From assembly GCF_014647475.1 (NCBI RefSeq), contig NZ_BMPG01000001.1:496001-560000 (forward strand): 64,000 bases of DNA, in the 5' to 3' direction. The notes beneath the pieces are model-generated. The model did no database searches. It saw only the letters and a list, made by a program, of their open reading frames with translations, and was not told the DNA's origin. Numbering within the stretch: position 1 is the stretch's first letter; every line of letters begins with the position of its first letter. The DNA comes from Halocalculus aciditolerans (lineage in GTDB: Archaea > Halobacteriota > Halobacteria > Halobacteriales > Halobacteriaceae). Position numbers and translations under genes: made by a program. Below are positions 42,538 through 51,739 of this stretch, piece by piece.

Positions 42538-43665
42538 TTAGAGCGGTGTTATCTGGATGGGAACGGGAACGAAGCAGAGCGCGCCGAGGACGAAGGTGAG
42601 GACGCCGACGGCGAAGCGTCTGCGGTCGAGCGGCTGGTCGTCCATGGTGGGGACGGAGCCGCGCCACGCCATGAAGAGGCCGATGACGCCCCAGAGCACC
42701 CAGACGAAGGCGGCTTGGCCGGCGTCGGTGAAGGCGTAGAGGTAGCCGGCGAGCGCGAAGAGCGCGGCGGGGACGAGGCCGGCGACGCGCGCGTGAGCGT
42801 CGCCGAGCATGGCGCTGAGGACGTGGCCGCCGTCGAGTTGGCCGACGGGGATGAGGTTCAGGAGGGTGACGAACATCCCGACCCACGCGCCGATGACGAC
42901 GGGGTTGACGGCTTTCGTCGGGTCGTTCGGGTAGGCGAGCGGCTCGCCGAGCGCCCACGCGATGCCGTGCATGAGGAGCGGGTAGTGGAACTCGATGTTC
43001 ACGGCGTTCCCGCTCGCCGCGGCGTCGAGGAGCGCCTGCGGGACGGTGATGGGGCCGAGGAGGAGACCGACGGCGGCGGTGAGTATGGTGGCGGCGAGGC
43101 CGGCGAGCGGCCCGGCGACGCCGATGTCGAAGAGCGCTCTCCGGCTCGGGATGCGGCCCCTCATCCGGATGACCGCGCCCATCGTCCCGATGAGCGTCGG
43201 CACGGGGATGAAGTAGGGGAGGGTGGCGTCGACGTCGTGGTATTTCGAGGCGGCGTAGTGGCCGAACTCGTGGATGCCGAGCACGCCCATCACGGCGAGC
43301 GTGAACGGCACCGCCCGAAGGATGTCGGCGGAGAGCGGGTCGGAGACGTAGTACCACATCGAGCCGGCGTAGAGCGTGGAGACGATGGTCGCGAGCGCGA
43401 GCGCGACGTTCGTCCACGGGAACCCCTCCGTGGCTTCCGCCTGCGGCTCGGCGACGAGGACGAACTCGCCCGTCCGGTAGTTCAACTGCACGTCGTAGCC
43501 GGCGTCGTCGAAGAGCGGCGCGACGGCGCGGTAGAGTTCGCGTTCGTCGACGAGGGGCTCGCCGTAGTAGACGGCACCGCCGTCCTCGCGCTCGTGGACT
43601 TCGTACGTCGAGAAGACGGACGCGAACGCCTCCGGGGCGGGCGCGTCACCGGCCTCGCCAGTCAT
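42538..43665 (-). CDS. site-2-type intramembrane metalloprotease (M50)
   Basis: A 375-residue membrane protein with a soluble N-terminal domain (about 1-80) and six to seven helices. The zinc motif HEFGH is at 132-136 and the second motif GQLDGGH near 275-281, as in site-2 proteases. Substrates are unknown; homologues cleave membrane-bound anti-sigma or regulatory proteins. The ATG at 43665 has a TATA-like ATAAATC a few bases beyond it. A second unrelated M50 protease gene lies at 49 kb. Confidence 0.93.
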   Translation of the reverse strand: MTGEAGDAPAPEAFASVFSTYEVHEREDGGAVYYGEPLVDERELYRAVAPLFDDAGYDVQLNYRTGEFVLVAEPQAEATEGFPWTNVALALATIVSTLYAGSMWYYVSDPLSADILRAVPFTLAVMGVLGIHEFGHYAASKYHDVDATLPYFIPVPTLIGTMGAVIRMRGRIPSRRALFDIGVAGPLAGLAATILTAAVGLLLGPITVPQALLDAAASGNAVNIEFHYPLLMHGIAWALGEPLAYPNDPTKAVNPVVIGAWVGMFVTLLNLIPVGQLDGGHVLSAMLGDAHARVAGLVPAALFALAGYLYAFTDAGQAAFVWVLWGVIGLFMAWRGSVPTMDDQPLDRRRFAVGVLTFVLGALCFVPVPIQITPL

Positions 43666-43690
43666 TGTCCGATTTATGCCTCGCCGGCGG

Positions 43691-44665
43691 TTATATTCCT
43701 AGCACTCCGGATTCGAGGACGGCGATGGCGGCGGCGACGGTGGCGACGCTGAGGACGGTGGTGACGAAGATGACGCTGCTGACGTATTCGGGCGGGCTGA
43801 GTCCGCCGATGTCGGCGTCGCGCGCGAACTCGACGGTGAGGACGAGCGGGGTGACGGCCGCCGGGGTCGCCCACTCGAGGACGAACGCGCGGCCGATGGC
43901 TGAGTCGGTGAATCCGAAGCCGACGCGGGTGAACGCGACGGCGACCGCGGCGGCGATAGCGGGCGCGACGGCGAGTTTCACGGTCGTTGGCGTGGCGACG
44001 CGGCGGAGGGACGCGCCGGCGTCGGTGTTCGCGAGCTGGATGCCGAGCACGAGGAGCATGACGGGAATCGCGGCGTCGCCGACCATCGAGATGGCGTCCA
44101 TGAGCGAGGAGCCGCTCGGCGGGACGAGGTCGAGCGCGCGGGCGAGCGCGGCGGCGACGACGGCGTAGAGCAAGGGGAGCTTGAAGACTTCGCGGACGGC
44201 GGCCAGCCCGCGGCCGCCGCCGGCGCGCGAGGCGATCCAGACGCCGAGCGTGTAGACGACGACGGACTGGACGGTGACGAAGATTACGGCGGTCGTGCGG
44301 CCGACCGCGCCGAACGCGAACGCGCAGAGCGGGATGCCGTAGTTCCCGCAGTTCGGGAACGCGGACGTGAGCACGAGCGCGCTCCGCTCGCCGACGGAGC
44401 GCCCGCGGAGCCGCCCGAGGGCTTCGACGAGCACGGCGAGCGCGGCGACCACGACGACGAACCCGACGGCGATGCGGGCGATGGAGCCGCCGCCGAGGTC
44501 GGTCGTGGCGAGCGAGTCGAAGACGAGCGCGGGCGTGAGAATGTAGACCGCGACCGTGCCGAGGCCGTCGACGTCGATGTCGCGCACGGACGCGAGGAGG
44601 TAGCCGACGCTCGCGATCAGCAGCACCGGGAGTACGGCGGTCGTCACTGCGGCGGCGAAAGACAC
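43691..44665 (-). CDS. auxin efflux carrier (AEC) family transporter
   Basis: A 324-residue membrane protein with ten helices in two halves of five. Family blocks LIASVGYLLASVRDIDVDGL and SAFPNCGNYGIPLCAFAFG are present. The substrate, perhaps a small organic acid, cannot be told. The start is a GTG at 44665. It sits 26 bases upstream of the M50 protease gene and may share its transcript. Confidence 0.9.
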   Translation of the reverse strand: MSFAAAVTTAVLPVLLIASVGYLLASVRDIDVDGLGTVAVYILTPALVFDSLATTDLGGGSIARIAVGFVVVVAALAVLVEALGRLRGRSVGERSALVLTSAFPNCGNYGIPLCAFAFGAVGRTTAVIFVTVQSVVVYTLGVWIASRAGGGRGLAAVREVFKLPLLYAVVAAALARALDLVPPSGSSLMDAISMVGDAAIPVMLLVLGIQLANTDAGASLRRVATPTTVKLAVAPAIAAAVAVAFTRVGFGFTDSAIGRAFVLEWATPAAVTPLVLTVEFARDADIGGLSPPEYVSSVIFVTTVLSVATVAAAIAVLESGVLGI

Positions 44666-44766
44666 GTCTCAGCGCAATCGACGGCCGGAGAAAGGTGTGT
44701 CGGAACGGACAGTCGAGCCGGTCGGGCTCGCTGGAGACGGGGAGTTCTCAGGGCGATTCAGGGTGT

Positions 44767-45018
44767 TCAGGCCGACTCGACGCGCCACGTGGTCGCGGAC
44801 GTGTACGACCACTTCTCGATGGTGAGGTCGGTGGCGCTCTCCGAGAGCTTCACCATCAGCGCGCCGATCTCCTTCGTGGAGAGGTCGACGTCGTCGGCGA
44901 TGAACTTGCTCTTGAAGTAGAGCTCGCCGTCCGCCGCCCGCTCGCGCAGGTACGCGAGGAGGCGGGCTTCTTTCGACTCGGGCTGAACGGCGTCGGTGGA
45001 GGATACGGTTGCGCTCAT
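44767..45018 (-). CDS. small winged-helix-like DUF7123 protein
   Basis: An 83-residue protein that resembles haloarchaeal DUF7123: the pattern ARLLAYLRERAADGELYFKSKFIADDVDLSTKEIGALM reads as a helix-turn-helix (split by a wing), with no other domain. A DNA-binding regulator is likely but unproved. The ATG at 45018 is preferred over a GTG nine bases upstream because GAGGTG ends about 8 bases before it. A TATA box lies further upstream. Confidence 0.8.
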   Translation of the reverse strand: MSATVSSTDAVQPESKEARLLAYLRERAADGELYFKSKFIADDVDLSTKEIGALMVKLSESATDLTIEKWSYTSATTWRVESA

Positions 45019-45053
45019 CTGTGACACCTCACTCCCTCGTACCGGCCGCCGGG

Positions 45054-45064
45054 GGATATAAAGG
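45054..45064 (-). promoter_or_regulatory. TATA element of the DUF7123 gene
   Basis: CCTTTATATCC on the minus strand lies 36-46 bases before the ATG at 45018. With the GAGGTG ribosome site between, this predicts a short-leader transcript. Confidence 0.55.
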
Positions 45065-45300
45065 GGTGAACGCTAGGGTCGTTTCGACACAATTCACCCG
45101 GCGTCTGACGTTTCACGGACCTTTTACGAACCACTGAGAGACGTTTAGACTTTTTATCGAGCTATCAGGGGCGGTAATTCCTGTTTTCGACGCGGGGTTC
45201 GGAGCGGTGTGTTCGGGCCGCGAAATCGGCGGTGAATCGCGGATCCGACGGGGTCGCGGCGGGCCGGTCGGCGGCGCGCGCGGTCCGAAGCGGGGCGCGG

Positions 45301-46077
45301 TCAGCGGTCGTGGACCCAGAACTCGTCGCCGACCGTGACCTCCTTTTTGAATATCGGGACCTCGCCTTTGAGGCGGTCGATGCCGTCCTCGACGGCGCGG
45401 AACGCTTCTCTCCTGTGCGCGGCGAGCACGGCGACGTAGACGATGTCGTCGCCGTAGGGAATGGGCCCGACGCGGTGGTGGAAAGCCACTTCGATGACGC
45501 CCTCGCGGTCGGTGAGGTCGTCGCGGATGGCGTCGAGGCGGTCGGCGGCGACGCCCGCGTACTTCTCGAACGTCAACTCCGTCGTCGGGTCGTCGTCAGG
45601 GCCTTCTTTCGCGCGGACGCGTCCCGTGAAGGTCGCGACCGCGCCGGCGTATTCGGCGTCCGGGTGACGTTTCAGGTCGGCGACGAGGGAGTCGAGCGTC
45701 TCCAGCGGCTCGGTGTCGTCGAGCGCGTCCACGACGCTCGCGGGGTCGAGGTCGTCGAGCGCGTCGGCGTCGACGAGGGGGTCGTCGACGTCGGTGTCGG
45801 CTCCGACGCTCACCGTCGGGAACCGCGTGTCCGGGAAGCCGACGAGGAGCGCGTAGTCGTGGTCGCGAGCGAGCCGGTCGAGCGCGTCGGTGAGGCCGCC
45901 GCCCGATCCGCTCCCGCGCCACGCTGCGCCGTCGACCGTGTAGGTGTCGTGGTCGGGCGTCTCCAGCGAGCCGGCGGTGACGACGCCGACTCGGCCCGCC
46001 TCCGCGAGCGCGTCTCGGAGCGTGGCCGCCGCGGCGTCCCGACTCTCACTGGGGGCCGCGAGCGCGAGCACGTGCAT
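45301..46077 (-). CDS. moaE: molybdopterin synthase catalytic subunit MoaE fused to MobB-like domain
   Basis: MoaE with MoaD inserts sulfur into precursor Z to make molybdopterin. The 258-residue protein has a C-terminal MoaE domain (about 130-258) with the active-site segment LKGEVPIFKKE, and an N-terminal domain (about 1-110) resembling a MobB GTPase module without a visible Walker A. The ATG at 46077 begins MHVLALAAPSES. In-frame sequence further upstream is not conserved. The fusion length is typical of haloarchaeal molybdopterin synthases as I recall them. Confidence 0.9.
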   Translation of the reverse strand: MHVLALAAPSESRDAAAATLRDALAEAGRVGVVTAGSLETPDHDTYTVDGAAWRGSGSGGGLTDALDRLARDHDYALLVGFPDTRFPTVSVGADTDVDDPLVDADALDDLDPASVVDALDDTEPLETLDSLVADLKRHPDAEYAGAVATFTGRVRAKEGPDDDPTTELTFEKYAGVAADRLDAIRDDLTDREGVIEVAFHHRVGPIPYGDDIVYVAVLAAHRREAFRAVEDGIDRLKGEVPIFKKEVTVGDEFWVHDR

Positions 46078-46124
46078 ACGGGACGGGACGTGAGCCGCGA
46101 GTATGTCGGTTTCGCCTCCCGCCG

Positions 46125-46409
46125 TCAGACGGTCACGCGGTCCGAGCGAACCGCGTCGAGCGCGAACCCGACGCCCGCGAGGAGCAAGAGCGCGGCGAAG
46201 ACGAGCGCGGTCGTTCGAAGCCGCGGCGAGAGACGCGGGGCGGTCGTCGCCGTGCGGCCCGCGGCGGCCGCGAGCGCGACGACGACGACGCCACCGAGGA
46301 AGCGCGTCGGTCGCCGCCCCCGCCCGTACCGCACGAGACCGACGACGACGGCGGCGACGAGCGCCAGCCCCAGCATCGCCTTCAGCGCGGGTGCCGACAC
46401 CTGAATCAT
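46125..46409 (-). CDS. small hypothetical membrane protein
   Basis: A 94-residue protein with three hydrophobic segments (about 8-25, 38-52 and 66-83). No family is recognised. The ATG at 46409 is preferred over one 12 bases upstream. It precedes moaE on the same strand by 47 bases. Confidence 0.65.
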   Translation of the reverse strand: MIQVSAPALKAMLGLALVAAVVVGLVRYGRGRRPTRFLGGVVVVALAAAAGRTATTAPRLSPRLRTTALVFAALLLLAGVGFALDAVRSDRVTV

Positions 46410-46539
46410 AGTCGAGTGCACTGGCTCCCGACGGGAAAACCCCCGCGTCCACCGTCACCCCTTGGGGCGCGTGAAGCCGTGTCGGTGGGGCGTGGATGTG
46501 AGAACCCTTATGGCCGCCTCGCCGGTATCCGGAGTAAGA

Positions 46540-47256
46540 ATGCGAGTCGTGATTTCAATCGGCGGGAGCGTGCTCGCGCCCGACTTACAGCACGAGCGAG
46601 TGAACGAGCACGCGGCCGTCGTCGAGCGTCTCGACGACGAAGGTATCGACGTCGGCACCGTCGTCGGCGGCGGCGGCGTCGCGCGCCAGTACATCCGGGC
46701 CGCGCGAGAGCTCGGCGCGAACGAGATCCAACTGGACGACATCGGCATCGCCGTCACGCGCCTGAACGCGCGCCTCCTCATCTCCGCGCTCGGCGACGTC
46801 GCCGCGCCGAGCCCGGCCGAGGACTACGAGACCGCGGGCGCGGCGATGCGCCGCGGCGACGTCACCGTCATGGGCGGCGTCGTCGCCGGGCAGACGACCG
46901 ACGCGGTCGCCGCCGCGTTCGCCGAGTACGTCGACGCCGACCTCCTCGTCTTCGCCACGAGCGTCCCCGGCGTCTTCAGCGCCGACCCGAAGAAGGACGA
47001 CACGGCCCAGCGCTTCGACCAGATCACGCCCGGCGACCTCGTCGACGTCATCGCCGACATCGAGATGGCGGCCGGCGCGAACGCTCCCGTCGACCTGCTC
47101 GCCGCGAAACTCATCGAGCGCTCCGGGATGCGCACCATCGTCCTCGACGGCACCGACCCCGAACGCATCGAACGCGCCGTCCTCGACGGCGAGCACGAGG
47201 GCACCGACATCGTCCCCGCCGGCACCGAGGACGACGTCTCCTACTGGGCGCGCTAA
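46540..47256 (+). CDS. pyrH: uridylate kinase
   Basis: The archaeal UMP kinase phosphorylates UMP to UDP. The 238-residue protein starts RVVISIGGSVLAPD and contains VGGGGVARQYI, the amino-acid-kinase-fold nucleotide loop, then VTVMGGVVAGQTTDAVAAAFA. The ATG at 46540 is the conserved start. lysS begins one base after its stop, so both are cotranscribed. Confidence 0.95.
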   Translation: MRVVISIGGSVLAPDLQHERVNEHAAVVERLDDEGIDVGTVVGGGGVARQYIRAARELGANEIQLDDIGIAVTRLNARLLISALGDVAAPSPAEDYETAGAAMRRGDVTVMGGVVAGQTTDAVAAAFAEYVDADLLVFATSVPGVFSADPKKDDTAQRFDQITPGDLVDVIADIEMAAGANAPVDLLAAKLIERSGMRTIVLDGTDPERIERAVLDGEHEGTDIVPAGTEDDVSYWAR

Positions 47257-47257
47257 C

Positions 47258-48928
47258 ATGACGGACGCCGACGCCGACGCCGACGTGGACGTGGACGACC
47301 CCTACATCCTCCGGGACACCGGCGACCACGTCTTCTGGGCGGACACCGTCGCCGACGTCGTCGAATCCCGCGACCCGGACGACCCCGTCGTCATCAAGGG
47401 CGGCATCTCCCCGTCCGGCGTCCCGCACCTCGGCAACATGAACGAGATTCTCCGCGGGTTCTTCGTCGCCGAAGTCCTCAGAGAGCGCGGCCACGACGTC
47501 CGCCAGATCTTCACTTCCGACGACCGCGACCCGCTCCGCGGCCTCCCGCGGAAACTCGCAGACTTAGATGGGAACGTCGTCGACCTCGGCGACGTGAACG
47601 CGGGCGCGCTCGGCCGGAACCTCGGGAAACCCTACACGGATATCCCGGACCCCTTCGGCTGCTGTGACTCCTACGGCGACCACTTCGCGACGCTCATCGT
47701 GGAGTCCGCGCGGCTCCTCGACGTCGACGTCGAGATGGTGTCGAACACCGCGCTCTACGAGGACGGCGACTTCGAGGGCGTCACCGAGTTCCTCCTCGAC
47801 CACCAGGCGGAGGCCGCCGCCGTCCTGAGCGAGTACCAGGACTCCGCGGGCGACGACTACGTCCCCTTCAACCCCATCTGCGAGTCGTGCGGGAAGGTCA
47901 CGGGGGCGGTGACGGACATCGACCTCGACCGGGGCGTCGTCGCCTACGAATGCACGGACCTCGAAGCCGGCGACCAGACCATCGAGGGCTGCGGGCACGA
48001 GGGCGAAGCCGGACTGCGAGACGGCAAGCTCCCGTGGCGGTTCGAGTGGCCGGCGCAGTGGGACGTCCTCGACGTGGACTTCGAGCCGTTCGGGAAGGAC
48101 CACGCGGAGGGGTCGTGGCCGTCGGGCGTCGACATCTCCCGGAACGTCCTCGGCGAGGAACCGCCGGTGCCGATGGTCTACGAGTGGTTCACGCTGAACG
48201 GCGAGCCCTTCTCGTCGTCCGCCGGGAACGTCATCCTCGTGCAGGACGTGCTGCGGATGCTCGAAACTCCCGTCCTCAGATACTTCTTCGCGAAGGACCC
48301 GACGAAGGCGCGTGACTTCGACGTCTCGCGGCTCGACCAGCTCGTCGACGAGTTCGACCAGCTCGAAGCCCGCTACTACGGGGAGCAGGACGGCACGGAG
48401 CGAGAGCTGGCGTTCGCAGAGCGCGTCTACCCCCTCCTCGTCGAGGACACCGAGGAGCGCCCGATTCGCCTGCCGTTCACGTTCGCGGCCGTGCTCGGGA
48501 TGTTCGACGACCCGGCGCTCCGGGAGGCGACCGCGCGCCGCGAAGGCCACATCCCCGAGGACGCGAGCGAGGACGCCGTCGACGCCGCGCTCCAGCGCGT
48601 CGAACTCGCCCGCGAGTGGGCGGAGCGCACCGACAACCAGTACAACTACACGCTCGCGCGCTCCCACCTCCCCGACCACGACTTCGACGAGCGCGTGGAA
48701 GACGCGCTCGACGACCTCGCGGACTTCGTCGCAGCCGAGGAGCCCGACGGCGAGACGCTCCAGGGCGAAATCTACGAGACGGCGAAACGCCACGACGTCG
48801 ACATCGGGGACTTCTTCACCGCCGGCTACCGGCTCTTCTTCGACGAGAACGAAGGCCCGAAGCTCGGGCAGTTCCTCGCCGACCTCGACACCGAATTCGT
48901 CGTCGACCGCCTCCGCCGCGACGCCTGA
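47258..48928 (+). CDS. lysS: lysyl-tRNA synthetase, class I
   Basis: This is the class I LysRS typical of many archaea. The 556-residue protein has the HIGH-like motif HLGN in GVPHLGNMNE, the KMSKS-like PFSSSAGNVI and a zinc-like CESCGK block (about 208). The start is an ATG at 47258. It forms an operon with pyrH. Confidence 0.96.
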   Translation: MTDADADADVDVDDPYILRDTGDHVFWADTVADVVESRDPDDPVVIKGGISPSGVPHLGNMNEILRGFFVAEVLRERGHDVRQIFTSDDRDPLRGLPRKLADLDGNVVDLGDVNAGALGRNLGKPYTDIPDPFGCCDSYGDHFATLIVESARLLDVDVEMVSNTALYEDGDFEGVTEFLLDHQAEAAAVLSEYQDSAGDDYVPFNPICESCGKVTGAVTDIDLDRGVVAYECTDLEAGDQTIEGCGHEGEAGLRDGKLPWRFEWPAQWDVLDVDFEPFGKDHAEGSWPSGVDISRNVLGEEPPVPMVYEWFTLNGEPFSSSAGNVILVQDVLRMLETPVLRYFFAKDPTKARDFDVSRLDQLVDEFDQLEARYYGEQDGTERELAFAERVYPLLVEDTEERPIRLPFTFAAVLGMFDDPALREATARREGHIPEDASEDAVDAALQRVELAREWAERTDNQYNYTLARSHLPDHDFDERVEDALDDLADFVAAEEPDGETLQGEIYETAKRHDVDIGDFFTAGYRLFFDENEGPKLGQFLADLDTEFVVDRLRRDA

Positions 48929-49018
48929 CGGCCTCTCCGCCGCGACGCCTGACGGGCTCTCCGTCGCGTTCGGCGCAGAGGACAATGCCTTTCCCGAGTC
49001 CACGCGTTACGCCGAGTA

Positions 49019-50794
49019 ATGGATACGTGGCTGTGGGTGGCGGTCGGTCTGGGTCTCTACTGGCTGGTCGTCGCGACCCTCCGGAACCGCGGCGTCCTCC
49101 CGGACTCCGTGGGGACGATGGGGCCGCTCCTCACGATTCACACGCAACGCGGGAAGGACCTCCTCGACTGGCTCGCCCGGCCGAAGCGCGCGTGGCGCGC
49201 CTGGGGGAACTTCGGGCTGGGCCTCGCGCTCGTCGTCGGCGTCGGCGCGTTCGTCCTCCTCGTCGTGCAGGCGGTGATGATTCTCCTCAATCCGCCGGAG
49301 CCGAGCGCGGTGACGCAGCCGCGGAACGTCCTCGTCATCCCCGGCGTGAACGACTTCCTGCCGCTCTCCGTCGCCCCCGAAATCGTCCTCGGCCTCCTCA
49401 TCGGCATGGTCGTCCACGAGGGCGGCCACGGCGTGCTGAGCCGCGTCGGGAACATCGGCGTCGAATCGATGGGCGTCGTCCTCCTCGCCGTCATCCCGAT
49501 GGGCGCGTTCGTCGAACCCGACGAGGAAGAACAGCGGAACGCCGACCGCGGGAGTCGCGCGCGGATGTTCGCCGCGGGCGTGACGAACAACTTCCTCGTC
49601 ACCGTCCTCGCGTTCGCGCTCCTCATGGGCCCGGTCGTCGGCGCAATCGCCGTCGCGCCCGGCGCGGCCGTCGGCGGCACGATTCCCGGGTCGCCCGCCG
49701 ACCGCGCCGGCATCGACCAGGGCGACCGCATCACCGCCGTCGGCGGCGTCGACGTCGCGAACAACTCCGAACTCGACCGCGTCCTCTCCGCCACTCGCGC
49801 CGAAACCGTCTCCGTCACGCTCGCCGGCGGCGAGTCGACCACCGTCGACCGCGACCTCCTCGTCACCGGCGTCGTCGAGAACGTCTCGCCGTTCGCCGCG
49901 TTCAGCGTGAACTCGACCGTCGAGCGCGTCAACGGCACCGCCGTCAACACCGAACCCGAGTTCCGCGACGCCCTCCAGAACCGCACCGTCGCCACCATCA
50001 CGACCACGAACGCCTCCGGCACGACCACCGCGACCGGGCCCGTCGGCGCGCTCGCCGTCGTCGCCCCCGATGGCCCGTTCGCCCGTGACACCGCGCTCAC
50101 CGCGAACCAGCACGTCGTCATCACGCACCTCGACGGCGACCGCGTCGTCACCGGCGGCGACGTCTCCACCGCCCTCGCCGACACCCACCCCGGCGACGAC
50201 GTCACCGTCGAAGCCTACGTCGACGGCACCAAACAGACCTACACCGTCACGCTCGGCGAGAACCCCAACACGAACACCCAGACCGGCTTCCTCGGCGTCA
50301 CCAGCTACGTCGGCGTCTCCGGCCTCGACACGAGCGACTTCGGCGTCGACCTCTACCCCGCCGCCACCTTCCTCGACATCGTCGGCGGCGACCTCGACGT
50401 CAACTTCGCCCAGCAGGGCCTCTACCTCCTCCTCCTCCCGTTCCTCGGCGCGGTCGCCGCCGGCTTCGGCTACAACTTCGCCGGTTTCGTCGACGTGAAC
50501 GCGAACTTCTACACCGTCACCGGCCCGCTCTCCGGCTTCGAACCCCTCGTCTTCATCCTCGCGAACGTCCTCTTCTGGACCGGCTGGATCAACCTCAACC
50601 TCGGCGCGTTCAACTGCATCCCCGCCTTCCCCCTCGACGGCGGCCACCTCCTCCGCACCAGCACCGAAGCCGTCGTCTCACGCCTCCCCGTCGACGACAA
50701 ACCCAGCGCCGTCCGCACCGTCACCACCACCGTCGGCCTCACCATGCTCGTCAGCCTCCTCATCATGGTCTTCGGCCCGCAATTATTGTCGTAA
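49019..50794 (+). CDS. site-2-type metalloprotease with PDZ domains (M50)
   Basis: A 591-residue multi-pass membrane protease. The zinc motif HEGGH is at 133-137 and the second motif FPLDGGH near 536-542. Between them are one or two PDZ-like domains (about 215-290 and 340-420), and several helices. It resembles RseP-like intramembrane proteases of haloarchaea. The ATG at 49019 follows a 90-base gap after lysS. The mRNA ends in a short hairpin on the stop codon. Confidence 0.93.
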   Translation: MDTWLWVAVGLGLYWLVVATLRNRGVLPDSVGTMGPLLTIHTQRGKDLLDWLARPKRAWRAWGNFGLGLALVVGVGAFVLLVVQAVMILLNPPEPSAVTQPRNVLVIPGVNDFLPLSVAPEIVLGLLIGMVVHEGGHGVLSRVGNIGVESMGVVLLAVIPMGAFVEPDEEEQRNADRGSRARMFAAGVTNNFLVTVLAFALLMGPVVGAIAVAPGAAVGGTIPGSPADRAGIDQGDRITAVGGVDVANNSELDRVLSATRAETVSVTLAGGESTTVDRDLLVTGVVENVSPFAAFSVNSTVERVNGTAVNTEPEFRDALQNRTVATITTTNASGTTTATGPVGALAVVAPDGPFARDTALTANQHVVITHLDGDRVVTGGDVSTALADTHPGDDVTVEAYVDGTKQTYTVTLGENPNTNTQTGFLGVTSYVGVSGLDTSDFGVDLYPAATFLDIVGGDLDVNFAQQGLYLLLLPFLGAVAAGFGYNFAGFVDVNANFYTVTGPLSGFEPLVFILANVLFWTGWINLNLGAFNCIPAFPLDGGHLLRTSTEAVVSRLPVDDKPSAVRTVTTTVGLTMLVSLLIMVFGPQLLS

Positions 50795-50810
50795 GCAGCT
50801 TTTGGCTGCT
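50794..50810 (+). other. hairpin on the stop codon of the M50 protease gene
   Basis: AGCAGC (50794-50799), loop TTTTG and GCTGCT (50805-50810) pair, starting on the last base of the TAA stop. It is small but placed like the other 3'-end hairpins in the window. Confidence 0.4.
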
Positions 50811-51115
50811 GTGGCTGTCGCCGCCGTCCCGCTTCTGCAGCTAACTCCGCCGTCGGTGTCCCCGAAAGCCCCGGCCGGCTGCGGCCCGGTCGTCGGCATC
50901 CCGCTTCGCGGGAACCCTGCCGACGACCGCGTCCCGCTCGCTCGCCGGTGGCTCGCTCACCCGCAGCCGACCGCCCCTTTCGATTTCCCACCTAGAGGCA
51001 TCGTCCGGCCGGCCGTCGCCGGCGGTCGTCGCGCGGACTTTCGACACGTAAACGTCTCACCGGTCGATACCTGCGGCGGCCCAGTTTGTTCGACCGTCGA
51101 AAATCCGGAAATTCG
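50795..51115. other. 321-base gap between the M50 protease and PadR genes
   Basis: The gap between the converging genes holds the 3'-end hairpin, a dispersed-element copy (50862-50993) and about 120 bases of GC-rich sequence with a GGCCGGCCGTCGCCGGCGG palindrome-like stretch near 51008. No gene is seen. Confidence 0.45.
50862..50993 (+). repeat. dispersed intergenic element, copy 3
   Basis: It begins CCCCGAAAGCCCCGGCC and ends GCCCCTTTCGATTTCCCACC. The centre contains CCCGCTTCGCGGGAACC (a hairpin) in place of the CATATCGCTC core of copies 1 and 2. The end blocks and total length (about 132 bases) still fit the same family. Confidence 0.5.
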
Positions 51116-51637
51116 CTAGTCGTCGTAGTCGACGCCCATGCGTTCGTAGAACTCCTCGGGGGTGTCCTCGATGCGCTCGAAGACGTCGAACTTCCAGTCG
51201 TGGTGGCGGACCATCTGCTCGACGATCCACGCGGAGAAGGTCTCGTCGAACTGCCAGCCGTCCTCGGGGTTCTCTATCTGGAAGCGGTCGTCGGTCGCGA
51301 GCGCCATGAAGACGTGGTAGAACCCGAGGATGACGTCGGCGAAATCCCGCCCGGTGCCGCCGACCTCCTTCCGTTTCTCCGCGAGTTCGTCCTCGCCGGC
51401 CTCGGTGAGCGCGAAGTACTTCCGGTCGGGTTCGTCCTCGCGTTCGACGCGCTCCGCCCAGCCGTTGTCCTCGAACTTGTAGAGGATGGGGTAGACGGAA
51501 CCGTAGGAGGGTTCCCAGTGGCCGCCGCTGATCTCCGTGATCTCCTTCAGTATCTCGTAGCCGTATCTCGGGCGTTCCGCGAGGAGTTCGAGGACGAGGT
51601 ACGAGACGAGGCCTTTAGGCGGTCCGCTCTTCCGCAT
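51116..51637 (-). CDS. PadR-family transcriptional regulator
   Basis: A 173-residue PadR-type repressor. The winged helix (residues 5-80, GLVSYLVLELLAERPRYGYE and SYGSVYPILYKFEDNGW) is standard and is followed by a C-terminal helical domain of about 80 residues. The ATG at 51637 gives MRKSGPPKGL; longer upstream in-frame sequence lies opposite pitA and is ignored. It diverges from pitA across about 100 bases, so pitA is its most likely target. The ligand is unknown. Confidence 0.92.
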   Translation of the reverse strand: MRKSGPPKGLVSYLVLELLAERPRYGYEILKEITEISGGHWEPSYGSVYPILYKFEDNGWAERVEREDEPDRKYFALTEAGEDELAEKRKEVGGTGRDFADVILGFYHVFMALATDDRFQIENPEDGWQFDETFSAWIVEQMVRHHDWKFDVFERIEDTPEEFYERMGVDYDD

Positions 51638-51739
51638 TCGTCCGAACCTCCCACGCGCGTCGGGAAAGCGTTTCGGGTCACGGAGCGGCGGTTCGACGAA
51701 CTGGAAAAACCCTTGGCGGACGCCCTCCAAGAACGAGAT

